NCBI GenBank assembly: GCA_029204225.1
Contig: CM055094.1
Location: 8,293,234 to 8,357,233, forward strand
Source: Diphasiastrum complanatum
Taxonomy: Eukaryota; Streptophyta; Lycopodiopsida; Lycopodiales; Lycopodiaceae
Reading direction: 5' to 3'
Length of the DNA: 64,000 bases
Positions 52,801-63,638 of this stretch are shown here, piece after piece. Position 1 is the stretch's first letter. Every line of letters starts with the position of its first letter. The translations under genes and the position numbers were made by a program. The notes beneath the pieces are model-generated. The model did no database searches. It was given only the letters and a program-made list of their open reading frames with translations, and was not told the origin of the DNA.

Positions 52801-55800
52801 AACCACAGGGTATGCTTTCAATTTTGGCAATGGCTATTTTTTGTGGTCTAGTACGAAATAGGACACTATATCTCTTTCGACCATTGAATCTGATATAAAG
52901 CGTTGAGCTCCTCAACTCAAGTAGTTTGGCTATGACAGTTGTTAGGTGAGATTGGTATAAAGCAAATGCAATGTACTACCATTTTTACTGATAGCCAAAG
53001 CGGGATACAAAAACCCAATATTCCATGCGAGAATGAAGCATATAGAGGCAAAGTATCACTTTATATGTGAAAAGCTACAATCTAGGGATGTGAATGTGGT
53101 TCACTGTAGCAATACATTACAACTAGCTGATGTGTTTACAAAATCTAGCTGATGTGTTTACAAAATCTCTGGGCAAAGACGACTTTGAAACTTTCAGGAC
53201 TAAACTTGGTGTGCAAGCAATTACGTGAAGCTTGAAGGACGAATTTGTGAGACGAAAACCTACCTTGTTTGACTTGTGATGTTTTTTGATTCACGTTGAT
53301 CTTTACGATTTTCTGTTGTGTTTTTCAACTAGTTGTACAAGAGGAGTACCTGCAATAACTCAGTGATGACGGTCGCAGGCCGTAAAATCAATACAATGCG
53401 ATCCAAGACTGCTAATGCATCAACCATGGCCATTAGACGCCAGCTCTGTGCAGGTCCAGTTACTTCAATCCCAGAAACTTCTGAAGGCATCAGGATAGAC
53501 CGTAAAGGAGGCAGTAGATGCTTTAATACAACCTTCTCTCCATATTGAACTCCTAGTTTGATCAAATTGCATTTAGAAAACAGGCATTAAGGGAAACAGC
53601 AATGAACGTCAAAAACAGGTCTAAATTTGGAAGGAAAGAAAACCCAACAGTCAACAACTTCTTCCAAATCTTCAAGCTGTAATACACAACAAGCTGCAAA
53701 AAATAGTCTTCAAAGAAATTGCAGGGAAGAGTAAGATTACCTACTTCTACCAGCGTTTCAATCCCGTGTACCGTGATATCTCGCCCAAACGTTTGCAGAA
53801 GGGGTACAACAATCTGCAGAACTTAAAAAATGCATTAGTAATACTGTTATAGCTCCAACTACACAGTCGCATGCATCCGAGGTTTCTGCAACATTTTGGA
53901 CAGGGAATCTCTAGCTTTTTGTCTGAAATTTTGCAGGTTGTCAAGTCTGTGGGTCACAAGGACCCATTGACAAGAGTTGACTCCTCAAACTGGAGTCCCT
54001 CCAAGTCCACAACTCAAATAACTGATCACCCATCCAGATGATGACAAGTCTTTTTAGGTTATGCAAAGCAGATACATGGATTGCTCATCAGTGGCTCTAG
54101 ATTTACAAGACCAGATTTAACTGGATTCATCTTTGTGAGATTGGAATATTCCACATTCAGAAATTAAATCAAGATGTTGCTAAGTTCCTTTCTTTAAGGT
54201 CAGAACAAGATACACATCTATAAAACTTACATAGGAAAACTTAAGCAGTGGTTATCATCTCATTCATACACATGCATAAGTTGGTAATTGGGTTTTGAAT
54301 CAAAATCTGCTTGGGTAGATCCAATGCTGACTGAAAAGTACATATATAATGTGTCTAGCATAGCTTAGGTTATGCAATAATGGAACCTTTGCATAATTCA
54401 GACTCATAGGAGATAAAGTGAAAGCTTTCTGAATGAACCACACAATATGTACATATGGAAAAAGAATTAACATTTCACGTCATAGATGGCAATTTTATTC
54501 AGGAAATTATGCTGCACTAGGTCCCTAACTGAGTGTAAGGAAACAACTTAGAGACAAACCTATTCTTGCTTACCTGATGCAAAGTGACAGGAAGTCCAAG
54601 TTCTAAACACATCTCCACAAGTACAACTGATGCAGCACTACCATGGCTTCCATTTTCTGAGCCTAAAACATTTCCAAGAATATAGGCATGGATTTGCTGA
54701 ATATAAACTGAGGTACCCAGAGCCTTCTGTAGGCTTCTCATAAATGAGGATTGCAGCAGTGCCAGCTTCAACTGTCCAGACTCATGACTCTGTAAGACAT
54801 GACCAACCCGGCACACAATCGAAATGGGATTATCAAACCAGCTTCCCTCATCTTTTTAGTCTCTTCATAAACCAAAAGTATCACAATATGACCACCACAG
54901 CATGCAATTATCAAAGAGAACAATCAAAAAGAAATTCGACTACCACTAAAGTTCACCTGAAGTAACCGTTGAACAACAGGAACAAGCAACCATTTGGATG
55001 CATTGGGTTTCATTGATTGAAGCATAGATTGTAGAAAATCTATAATTGCTCCCGAATCAAGACACTCATATGGTGGAGTGATTAAAGAGAAACACGAAGC
55101 AGCACATATCTCTGCTGCAGTTGAACCCATACTCTGGAAAGCCCCTTCCTGAGACTTTTGTGCAACATATTCCCAACGCTCTTGCGTAGTTGAGAAGCAC
55201 TCAAGAGTTGACAAGAAATCGTAAACCAAACGAATGGATGCTGGGAAAAATGGTGAATCGAGTAGCATTTGAGCAGTTGGCCTTCTGTACAGATACAGCA
55301 ACAAATAGAATGTAGGCTGTGTTACTTAGCTAATATTGTAATGAGTATATGCTAAAATCAAATAGCTTTTCAGAGTATTATACGCTAGCTCCAACAAAAA
55401 AATACACAGATTATTTAGTTAGTTCCACTTCGAATACATCAACTGCCTATTATTGTACAGAGCTTAAAAATGAAAACAATTGTGCTGTAAATAATGATAA
55501 AGAACTCTGATGGAAGTCACGATAACTATGAAACAGAAAAAAGAAAGGGAGGGGTAAAGAGAGGAAAAAGAGTAGGAATCACTGGAGTACAGATTTTTAC
55601 CTGCTAGATTCCTGAAGTGTTGTTTCTACAAGTAGCCTTGCATGCGAAGGAAGTAAATCAAGTGACCTAGGCAGACTGCCATTAGTGGCATAGGCAGATG
55701 CCGAAATTAAATCAAAAAGAGGCCTCTGCATATACAATTCTGCTATGATACAACCAGCAGCAAAAATGTCATTGCTAAAATCTTGTATAGTTGTCTTCTC

Positions 55801-57808
55801 TTTACTAGCCTCTATTTTCCATGACAAAAAATCTTCAATAGAAATCTCCTCATTGTTTTCAACCCTAAAACTTTCAAGAGGCTTCTGTAGAGATTCTAAT
55901 TTTAACCCATACAGATGGGTCTTAGTATTTTGAAGTGCATTTTCTGAGGAACCATGAAAAGTGGGCCCCGCCACACTTTTTGTCTCAGTATGAAACGAAT
56001 TAAGATCCATTGACCCTGGAGACTTTGTTACCTTATAGCATGGTGACAAATGACGACCCTGTTCACAAAAAAGACCAGATTGTTCCAACTCTTCCAATGG
56101 CAATAAAAAGTTAATTTGGTCACTTTTGTCTGAACCGTTTATTACCCTATCCCTGCCACTTGAATGTAAGAACTTTTTTTTATGTGACATGGTCTTTTTT
56201 TCTTTCATGGCTGGGTTGATTTTGAGATCTCGATCTTCCAAAATCCTATCAGCTTTTTGTTCCTTCAAACTTGATGAATGATTGAAATTGCATCTTGTCG
56301 ATCTTCTGGGATGTGGTTGTACAAAAAGTTGACGCCGTCCAATGGACCTAGGAACCCTTGGCCCAGTGGTAGATAAAGGTACGTTTTTTGATGCAATAGC
56401 AGCTTCACCTGATAACTGATACCCAAATGTTAAATCTATCCAATGATGTAGCTGCGACGAGACACGTTCACTTTCTAGTGCTGCACGATGCAATGCAACA
56501 AATTCTTTTGGATCCTTTGCCCAGTCTGGAACAGATAAGTTGCTCATGCCTGGATGAATTGATTCAAAGACACAGGCATCACTGTAGAATTCAGGAATAC
56601 ACTCATCGGGAGTCCACTGGTAAAGGCGCTGCATGCTTGCGGGGTACTCATTTGGTTCATAAACAGAGCGAACAACTCTACGAAGCACCTTTAAGGGCAG
56701 TCTCCTAGCTTTATAAATACATACAGCTAACTCTGACAGACATTCATCTGAAACATGGTGAGGAATCTCAGCAGTAGAAAATGTAAAATCCAACTGTTCA
56801 TCTCCTTTTGCTAAGCGCCATTTACTATTTGAAAGATTGCGCCAGCCCACTTCTTCAATACCAGGTTTTACACTAAAATCGATCACCCAAGGCATGACTG
56901 TATGAAAAAAACGATCGCCCCATCTTCTGCCAGCAAGCTTATTCAGTAGCAAGAGATAGTCAAAGTTGCTTAGTTCTCCAACCCACCACTTCCTAAATTG
57001 AAGTCTAAAATCCATAGGATCATCAAGAAGTTGTGATTCAGGTAGCATTTTATTGGTTAGAAGACTTTGTGAGGTTCCAAGGCTAAGCTCAGGAGGAGTG
57101 CTTGAAAGACTAAAAGTTAAGCCTCTATTGAATCCTGTCAGCCAGCACCAAAGACTACCAGTTAGAAGTAGGCTGGATGGCTTTAAGTTTCCATGCGCTA
57201 AGCCCAAACTGTGGCAATGTGCCAGAGCTGAAAGAAGCTGAAAAGCAAGAAGACGAATTTGCCCGTCATCTTGTAGTGCACCAGGACTGAAATGCAAAAC
57301 TGTCTCAAGAGTATACGTAGCCGAGGGATATACAATGTAGAGGTTTTCACCTTGAAAGGCCCCTACTATGGGCACTATGTTTGGATGTCTAAAACTACCT
57401 TTTAATCTAGCATGTTTTTGACTTGACGAGGCCTTATATCTGCATCCCAAAATAGAGTCCTCTGTCCCTTCTCTGTTGAGCTTAGACATTGCGCTAGACA
57501 CTAAATCCTTCAAGGCCTCATAAGAAGCAGGGATTACGCTTATTTCTGGTGCCAAAGCAGACAGCAATTTCTCAACAAGAACCTTTTCTTTAGCCTTTGG
57601 AACTGAGACTTCATTCGCAGTGGTACTCTTTGAACTTGATCCCTCCAAGGAATTTGAATTCAAAACTTCAGAAGGATTCTCCTCTGATTTCGTTTGGAGC
57701 TGAGCTTGCACTTTGTTATATTGATCGGGTTCAACTTTTGCACTGGGACTCCAAATGGCTTGACTTTTGACTTCTGGTTCAACTTCACAGATATTTAAGT
57801 CCAAATGC
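35406..57808 (-). CDS. GFS12: GFS12-type pseudokinase-BEACH-WD40 protein, 14 exons, 5' end missing
   Basis: In Arabidopsis, GFS12 acts with the BEACH protein BCHC1 in vacuolar trafficking and immunity. Exons on the - strand: 57808-55601, 55284-54957, 54789-54574, 53813-53741, 53552-53350, 47890-47828, 47635-47328, 47188-47077, 40820-40299, 40148-39832, 36680-36440, 36328-36255, 36164-36032 and 35567-35406 (stop TAA). All phases join, giving about 1652 codons. Introns are GT-AG except the one after 39832, which has a GC donor. The first visible exon begins after a 3' splice site and continues a codon, so upstream exons must exist. I did not find them up to 64 kb. The introns at 53349-47891 and 47076-40821 are expanded by transposons. 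No inactivating change was seen in the exons, so the gene is probably functional. Confidence 0.93.
36681..39831 (-). other. GFS12 intron, 3.15 kb, with GC donor
   Basis: The intron begins AG|GCAAGT and ends TTGCAG. It contains a triple repeat at 38331-38600, and otherwise no recognised element. An ORF of 150 codons on the - strand (37811-37359) has no domain. Confidence 0.7.
38331..38600. repeat. About 90-bp tandem repeat, three copies
   Basis: Three imperfect units share GACTTTTGCTGGAAAA, GAACTGCAAGGAATAG and AAAAAGTGCACTGGAACCA. They lie in a GFS12 intron and are open in two - strand frames, but this reflects the repeat unit rather than a gene. Confidence 0.85.
40821..43639. other. GFS12 intron, left part, mostly unidentified
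   Basis: Part of a 6.26-kb intron (40821-47076). No protein similarity is recognised in 41000-42700. A minisatellite lies at 42779-42916 and the following 43000-43640 may be LTR-like but has no second copy here. Confidence 0.5.
42779..42916 (+). repeat. 15-bp minisatellite with TSTIR-like coding periodicity
   Basis: Nine imperfect 15-bp units around ACATCGACTATTCGT occur in tandem. Read on the + strand after an ATG at 42779 they give repeats of the form P/S-T-S-T-I-R and stay open for 66 codons. It lies antisense in a GFS12 intron. There is no evidence of translation. Confidence 0.85.
43640..44290 (-). pseudogene. hAT transposase N-terminal remnant
   Basis: The - strand ORF at 44287-44024 encodes a BED-type zinc finger region: VWEHVV, then MTRTKCFYCEHHYQGGPQRI followed by SH (C-X2-C ... 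H). About 300 bp downstream a frame reads SYANAIPFNVVKSKYYQDML and GVVKAPSYEAIKVKEL, the conserved block after the BED finger in plant hAT transposases. Stops and frameshifts separate them and the catalytic core is missing. It lies in a GFS12 intron in the same orientation as the gene. Confidence 0.8.
44291..47076. other. GFS12 intron, right part, mostly unidentified
   Basis: No assigned element. A short acidic, serine-rich frame is open at 44890-45034 on the + strand (EDEDESEEFSESSESS). A 21-bp direct repeat, CTCGAGTAGAGAGAGAAAGTG, occurs near 45102 and 45131. The ORF at 45246-45641 is hydrophobic and unrecognised. Confidence 0.45.
48000..53330 (+). mobile_element. Copia retrotransposon in a GFS12 intron, degraded
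   Basis: The element lies antisense to the gene. A primer site TGGTATTAGAGCC (48350-48362) marks the end of the 5' LTR. Gag follows at about 49950-50650 (KFKMKSTLMEKEVWDIVTGV, then the zinc knuckle CYYCHKPGHWAREC in another frame). Integrase fragments include HSNLCGPMKTMALGGAY and FIDDYSRRTWIYFLKTKSD. Reverse transcriptase fragments run from about 51900 (KKPIDNKWVYRTKFHAD) to the YIDD active site near 52360. RNase H ends LADVFTKSLGKDDFETFRTK at about 53205. The zinc knuckle passes almost directly into the pre-integrase end, so protease is deleted. Stops and shifts are numerous. A matching 3' LTR was not found. The 5' leader of about 1.6 kb is unusually long and holds foreign-looking sequence (EDFIPVALETSGCLQKKFND near 49040). 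Confidence 0.85.
53123..53166 (+). repeat. 22-bp tandem duplication at the Copia RNase H end
   Basis: CTAGCTGATGTGTTTACAAA plus AT occurs twice in direct succession (53123-53144, 53145-53166). It duplicates LADVFTK codons and shifts the frame. Confidence 0.95.
55601..57808 (-). CDS. GFS12: GFS12 exon coding pseudokinase and BEACH domain
   Basis: This 2208-bp exon encodes, by rough residue in the visible protein: a variable N-part (1-135); a degenerate kinase segment (138-235) with FRHPNIVPIVGAF and HGNLKPSS where active kinases have HRD; a BEACH domain (about 270-470) with LLLLNKLAGRRWGDRFFHTV, PNEYPASMQRLYQWTPDECI and HHWIDLTFGYQLSG; a low-complexity linker; and the start of a kinase C-lobe (NDIFAAGCIIAELYMQRPLF) that continues into the next exon (RRPTAQMLLDSPFFP). 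The kinase fold is therefore split around BEACH. No HRD or DFG motif is present, so catalysis is not expected. The exon also has no in-frame ATG at its start; TTG at 57804 is not a start codon but internal sequence. Confidence 0.93.
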
Positions 57809-60800
57809 CTGAATCAAAACAAAAAGCCGCTTAGTGTTATCCTACAATGCGGCAAAATTGTCTAGACAAAGGCTAGAGGTAATCAGATGATCCATAAAAC
57901 TAGATGGAAACAAGCAATTCTGCATAAAAACTAGAGAGGTTTGTCCAATGCAGAACACCTAAGTCCTACTTGCATTCTTTGATTTACAAGGACCTGATTA
58001 CATTACTGCTAGACATCTTGAAGCTTCCAAACAATGGACATGTCGAACGGAATTGAGGCAGCTCTAAGTTATGACAAAAATTTCACAACAGAGCATCAGA
58101 TGTCCAATGACAATAGCTTCATAATAACAAAAAAATATAACTAAACAAGATAAATAAAAAACATTGCCCGTCTTTTAAAGACTCCAAGAAAAATTTCCAA
58201 ATGACATGATCAGCCTTGGCATTTACAAGTTGCAATGCATGTCAAAGATAGGCAAAAATTTTGACATCTTGTCAACGGAAGTGCTAATTTAAAATAGGCC
58301 CATAAAAGCTGAAAGGGAAGGAGATTTGCTTACACTTCATGTGAATGGAAGAATGAAAATTTGCCAGTCTCCACTAAAAGGCGAAAAACAGGTGAAAAGT
58401 TCTTATTTGAAAGGCATATTGAAGATTTGAAAGGTTATAATATAAAAACAGCCTAGAAGAACTTGGAACATGTATTTCTTCTAAGTTATCAGTCGACATA
58501 TCATCAATGAAGGACATAGTAACAATTTTGAGTCACTAACATCAATCATGAAAATCTTTCAACCTACCTACAATCTACAATAATAAAATAATAAAAAATG
58601 TATCTCAAAAATAACAATATACATACGGAAAAAAATCATAAATTATTCAAAAGAATCAAACTGGTGTGATACATACAATATACAAGTGTGAATGTGAGAA
58701 AATTGAAAGTCATTTTTCGTTTGGGTGAGGTGAAAATTTGCGTGTACAATAATTTCAAATATTATGACCGAAAAAGTGCAAATGGATAAGTTTGAAAGAG
58801 TTTGAAAGGGAATTTTATGACTTCCACATAGGTAATAAGGGGTTTCAAAATTAAAGATTTGACGAAAATGATAAGCAATGTACAATCAATGTAGTAAAAC
58901 TGTACAAATTGACCTAATATATACACTTTTTCATAACTTTTTACCAAGATTTTATTGCATACTATTAGCTTTTATCAAGAAGATTATTGTTTACGAGTAG
59001 GCATTAGTCATTGGTGGTCAATATACAAAGACAAGTATTGCTCTAGGATAGTTTGACTTTCCGAGCTGCCCCAATTGGTTCAATGGAAACACCAGATTCA
59101 AAGACAGATCGTAAGAGCCCTTTATAAAGCATTCTAAGTTTCCTGTATTGGGTTTGATTCCAATAACTTGAGCTGAATCATTTATAACCTTAACCCAACA
59201 CCTTACGGCACGAGCTGACAACAGCCATGCACCACCTAACCTATGTCCCGTGTCCTGACAACATCCATGCACCACATGTGTCCTGTCCTAAATGAAAATG
59301 ATTGAGGACAATATAGTGTTGTTTAAATGATAATCTTTACTAACATATAATAGATGTCTTAGGGCATTAGTAAGAGATCATTTATGAGTAGTACTTAAAA
59401 ACATAAATAAATAGAACCTGATGTGAGTGTATTAGCAAGAGATAACTCCTAAGACCTATTGAAAACCCTTTGGAATTAGCATCTAATAAGTTATGAATTT
59501 GATACATACATATATATATATATATCTAAGGAAGCGGATGGTGGACGCGGACGCGGACGCGCCAAGGGTGCGTCCGCGTCCGGACGCATTCGGACGCGTC
59601 CGTTTTTTTTCAATTTTTTTTTTCAAAAATAAAAATAAAAATACAGGCACCTGCCTGCACTGTCCCCCATCCCAAAAGCAAAATAAAAGCAATTTATGGC
59701 CCCGGTTTTTCCCCGGAATTAATTATCAGAGGGTGTCTGGCACCCACCTGCCCCCTCCTGTTAAAAAATAGGAAAACGGTACCAAAAAAATTCGCAAAAA
59801 AAATTGCAACAGACCTAACCACTGGGCCATGCCTCTCATAACTGAGATATCAAACAACCATGGCTAATGAGCAATTCATAAATTATTACGAACCTTCATT
59901 GGGAACTAAGCTCCAAAAAAGAGGCAAAGAAAGATCTGAGAGTGGTTTCGAGTGAAGATGATGGTTTGTATGGCAAACATATTACTGGTTTAGGGTTTAG
60001 GGTGCATCAGTGACTGTCTCAAAGAAGTGAGTGCTCGCCAGAGGATTGGGGAGAGGTGAACGCTTACCAAAAGAGTGACAAGCTCTCAGAACCAGAAGTC
60101 TCTGGGGGAAATTAGGGCTCACCAGAAGAGTGATAAGCTATACACTATTGTGACTCGGTTGATGAGATCAGTTTCTTCCCGGATGAACTTCAACAACTTG
60201 CTTATTAGTTATGGCACTACTTCAACACACTACAATACGATGTCGAAATTTTGCGTACCAGCATGGGGGCTCCGAAACATCTCCTAGTTTTCAGGTCCCG
60301 AGCAGACAAAGTGTCCTTGAAGCCCTGTTTAACGTCGAACTTCGAACGGACGTTGCGGGCCGACAGTCGGTCGTTTCCTCGTCCTGTCTCTGTGCTCAAG
60401 CCCAAGCTCTCTCTCTCTCTCATCTCGGCAAGCTCCCTCTCTCTCTCTTTGCCATCAACTGCGTGCCCAAGTCATCTGCAGGCATGGGATGGACGCTATC
60501 TGTAGGCAAGTCAACCTGGCGCTCCAAATCAGATATCTTCGTCTGCAAGGTCAAAATTGAACATGTCAGGAAAACAACTTGATCAGAAATTGAAACCTAC
60601 ATTTTAGTGAGACGTCAACCAACATGTTGTGGGAGAAATAGCCCATCACCTGCAATGCACTCGTAATGGTCGGCAGTCTCGTGGTGAGACGTGCGTTGGT
60701 GCTACAGAACACCAACCGCTCTAGCTGACTCACTCTAGCGGAGGAGGCCGCAAAAAAATTTCAGATGAAATGCCAGGGGGGCGAGTAGGTTTAGGTAAAA

Positions 60801-60846
60801 AAAATTTAAAAAAAAATTAAATATTAAATAAATTATTATAACTATG

Positions 60847-60874
<28 letters not shown>
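57809..60874. other. Region upstream of the visible GFS12 exon, 5' exons not identified
   Basis: The missing N-terminal exons should lie here or beyond. I found no frame resembling the family N-terminus. 58100-58960 is AT-rich. 59990-60003 contains two TTTAGGG units, as found near plant promoters and as telomere-like repeats. 60400-60440 is CT-rich. - strand frames near 60580-60480 (TKISDLERQVDLP) look coiled-coil or transposon-like but cannot be assigned. Confidence 0.4.
59543..59604. repeat. GC-rich hexamer tract with inverted repeats
   Basis: GGACGC hexamers (59543-59560) face GCGTCCGCGTCC (59570-59581), a perfect 12-bp inverted match, and further GGACGC / GCGTCC units follow to 59602. 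The flanks are a TA microsatellite and poly-T. Such sharply GC-rich palindromic DNA in an AT-rich region may be one end of a DNA transposon, but no partner end was found. Confidence 0.7.
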
Positions 60875-60877
<3 letters not shown>

Positions 60878-60882
60878 CTCAC

Positions 60883-61258
60883 CATAGAACCCACGGTTCT
60901 TGGAACCGTGGGTCCCAAGAACCGTTGGGTGAACCGTACCACATTTCATGAATTGTGGTACGGTTCTTGTAATCAATTAATTAATTATTTTTTTTTGGAC
61001 CCTTTTACCCCCAAAACCCCTCATTTCACTGTTTTTCCATTTCATCGTTTTTGGCCCTCATTCTGGTTTCTTTTGGCTTTTTTTGGCCTTTTTTAAAGCT
61101 GTTCTTGGGGGTGGGAAGTAAAAAAAAATTAAATAATTAATTAATTAATTAATTGCCACGGTTCACCACGCTTCTTGGAAACAAACTTTGTGAACCGTAT
61201 GGTTCACTGTACGGTTCCAAGAACCGTGGTGAACCGTCCACGATTCATGGGAACTATG
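60883..61258. mobile_element. 376-bp MITE, hAT-like
   Basis: The 8-bp direct repeat GATCTCAC flanks the element (60875-60882, 61259-61266). Its ends are imperfect inverted repeats: CATAGAACCCACGG at the left and, on the opposite strand, CATAGTTCCCATG at the right. Both subterminal regions repeat the palindrome GGTTCTTGGAACC or its relatives (ACGGTTC/GAACCGT occurs many times). It has no ORF of note. It sits beside an AT microsatellite (60849-60874). The 8-bp duplication suggests hAT mobilisation. The family differs from that at 34070-35017. Confidence 0.82.
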
Positions 61259-61439
61259 GATCTCACATATACAAATATAAATGATGGTCTCACTTAGAAG
61301 CAACCTGAGGAACAAAAAAAGAGCTTTCGAAGAAGCATGTTAGCCAAGTCGAATTGCTATCTATAAAAATAGACAGGTGAAGTATATCAACGACAAGCAA
61401 AAACAAATAGTTGGGGTCCCCGAGCACGGGACTACTCCA

Positions 61440-62530
61440 GGTCCCCTTCCACACCCATTGAGATTTAAAGTTTGGAATTGTACTGGGATGCACTCTTCAT
61501 CTGTAGCTGGGGATCTATTGGATTTTATCAAGCATGAAGATATACTATTATTTACTAAGACGCATAAGAGTCGTGAGGACATATACCATTGGGTAGCAAT
61601 TTGAACGCCATGACTACTTCTCATCAAACGGTGCTTCATGATGCTACTAACCTACTGCACATACGGGCTATTGATGATGAGAATATGGAGATTACCTATT
61701 GATATGATGGGACGGGTCATGACTTATGGTGAGCACTTGCTTCATTTTAGGAGACTCATGAGTTAGCCATTTTTAATGGCTTAGCTTGTTGGCATGATTC
61801 TGGAGATTTCACTTGCCACCCTCATAGGGGTGGCCGCAATGTGGTGGATTATCTCATGGAGTCACCAGTGACCACATTTTATCCCTTTCATCTCCAACTT
61901 TCATGTCTCCACCACCACTTCATCCAATCATTCATGCTTCTCCTTTTGTCTTGGACATATCATACGCCCTACCACACACTTTACCTCAATACCTAACCAG
62001 ACACCGAGATACACTTTTAATCAATCCCTCATCCCTCTGAATCAATATTCTTTCATAGCCTTACTCCATCCATCACTTCCTCCATGATGCTTCCTTGGAG
62101 TCCCGAGAGACCTTCTCCCTAATGCTTTCCAAACAACTACCTCCCTTGCTTTCCCTTCTCATCGACCCCGTCCTAATACTCGTCCAGATCTGTTAAACAA
62201 CCATGCTATGACTCCAAGTGCCGCTACCATGATGCCAAACATTCATGCCAAACCAAGTGCACCTATGAAGTGAAGAAGGCCGAAGGTTTGTTAACCTTCT
62301 CTTTAGTTTCTCCATTGCGGCCTTGTGGCATGAGTTTACTCCTCAATCTCCACCTCCCCTATTGACTAATCTTCATGCTTGGACTAACTATGCCACCACC
62401 TTGTACGCCATTCCTATTGACACACCCATTGTTATCTCTCCTCCTTCTGAGTTCTTGCTTTTCACTTCTGACATGGTTCTTGCAGCCATTAAGAAGATGA
62501 GAACGTGTCGAAGCTTTATGACAATCCTTC
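61440..62530 (+). pseudogene. LINE ORF2 fragment: endonuclease and linker toward reverse transcriptase
   Basis: Fragments in order resemble a plant LINE ORF2. FKVWNCTGMHSSSVAGDLLD and DILLFTKTHKS match the start of the AP-type endonuclease (WN-x-N/R-G and the TETH motif, here TKTH). HELAIFNGLACW and GGRNVVDYLMESPVTTF near 61750-61880 match its end. SKCRYHDAKHSCQTKCTYEV near 62220 and SDMVLAAIKKMRTC near 62480 match the linker before reverse transcriptase. Frame changes and stops are frequent, and the reverse transcriptase itself is absent. It may be related to the LINE relic at 16.5-17.4 kb, but the parts do not overlap. Confidence 0.7.
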
Positions 62531-62934
62531 AATTTGCAATGAGTACAAAGGCAAGAACTAGGAGATTTTATGTTATGGATCAAGCTGGCTATAAGGAACA
62601 TTCTTCCACTATGATCATGTCTTTATGCTCAAATCTCCACATTCACATCTGTATGTTATAGAAGCAAGACAAAATGTTTTTAATCAAGTTTGTTTTCAAG
62701 AAACTCATGTAAAAAGTCTTCTTTACTTTTGTCCATGATTTTAGGGTGAAAAAAATATGTGAAATATCTCACATTTCCAGAAAAAAAAAAAAAAGCAAGC
62801 TGAATGCTAAGAAAAATATGTGTATCTAAATATTTTATAGTGGAATATGGATTACAACAATTTGATACTTTTGAAATATTTATGAATTTCTTTTCATATG
62901 TATATTACATAGAATCCCATGGTACCGCCATTAT

Positions 62935-62971
62935 GGTGCCGCCCTCAGACCAACAGTACCAGGGCGGCACC
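62935..62971. repeat. Perfect 11-bp inverted repeat (hairpin)
   Basis: GGTGCCGCCCT and AGGGCGGCACC are separated by 15 bases. The flanks are AT-rich and there is no U-run typical of a terminator (not expected in a plant). It may be a transposon end. Confidence 0.8.
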
Positions 62972-63097
62972 AATAAATAATATTTTTTATTATTATTTTT
63001 CTAATAAAAACCCCCTTTATTAATGTACGTTAGGGTAAAAAAATATTTAAAAAATGGGTTTAGGGTTCAAAAAAGGGGGGGACTGTACAGAGGGGGC

Positions 63098-63346
63098 ACT
63101 GTGGGGGAGCAGACCTTTGGGTCAATGGGAGTGCAGCATGTGGAGGAGGGAGGAAGGGACAGGTACACCGTCACATGGGCACTTTGGGGGAGCAGACCAC
63201 GGACCCAATCAGAGTTAGCACGTGGGGGAGCAACACATGGGGGCAGGACAATAGCACATGGGCACTGTGGGGGAGCAGGCCATGGGGCCAATGGGAGTGC
63301 AACACATGGGGGAGCAATAGATGGGGTTAGGTACAACGGCACATGG
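63098..63346. repeat. About 83-bp minisatellite, three copies
   Basis: Three imperfect units each begin ACTNTGGGGGAGCAG, followed by CCATGG-like and CCAATGGGAGT-like blocks, and end CACATGG(GC). G-rich throughout. Both strands are open (137 codons + strand, 91 codons - strand), which I attribute to the repeat. Confidence 0.85.
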
Positions 63347-63638
63347 AGGGATTATCAACAACTGCACACTGGGGAACAGGCTGTGGTGTTAAATAGGCAC
63401 TCACGAGGCTGTGAGAGAGCCAGTGAGAGGCTGTGAGAGGGAGGCTACATCTGCTATCAATCTCTGCAGTTGAAACCAATTGAAAAGAAGGTTACATGCC
63501 GATTTGAATCGAATCAGCCGATTCGTCCCGATTCGATCCGATTCGAAACGGCTAGCTAGGTTCGAACCGTTTTCTTTTTGTTCTTTGTTTTTTTGGTTGA
63601 GGGGCCAAAAAACGGTTCGAATCGGTTCCTCTTTCAGT

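Noticed and set aside
59493-59771. 92-codon ORF with DADADAPRVRPRPD
   Set aside because: It reads through the GC-rich hexamer tract and flanking simple repeats; no domain and no conservation evidence.
59814-59829. tRNA-like A box (TGGCCCAGTGGTTAGG) on the - strand
   Set aside because: No B box (GGTTCGANTCC) follows at tRNA or SINE spacing, and no cloverleaf can be drawn.
59989-60003. Two TTTAGGG units, telomere-like
   Set aside because: Only two units; similar motifs occur in many plant promoters. It could mark a promoter for the missing GFS12 5' end, but nothing else supports that.
63023-63436. 137-codon ORF (+) and 91-codon ORF (-) rich in Gly/His or Pro/Cys
   Set aside because: Both frames come from the 83-bp minisatellite; openness on both strands is a composition effect.
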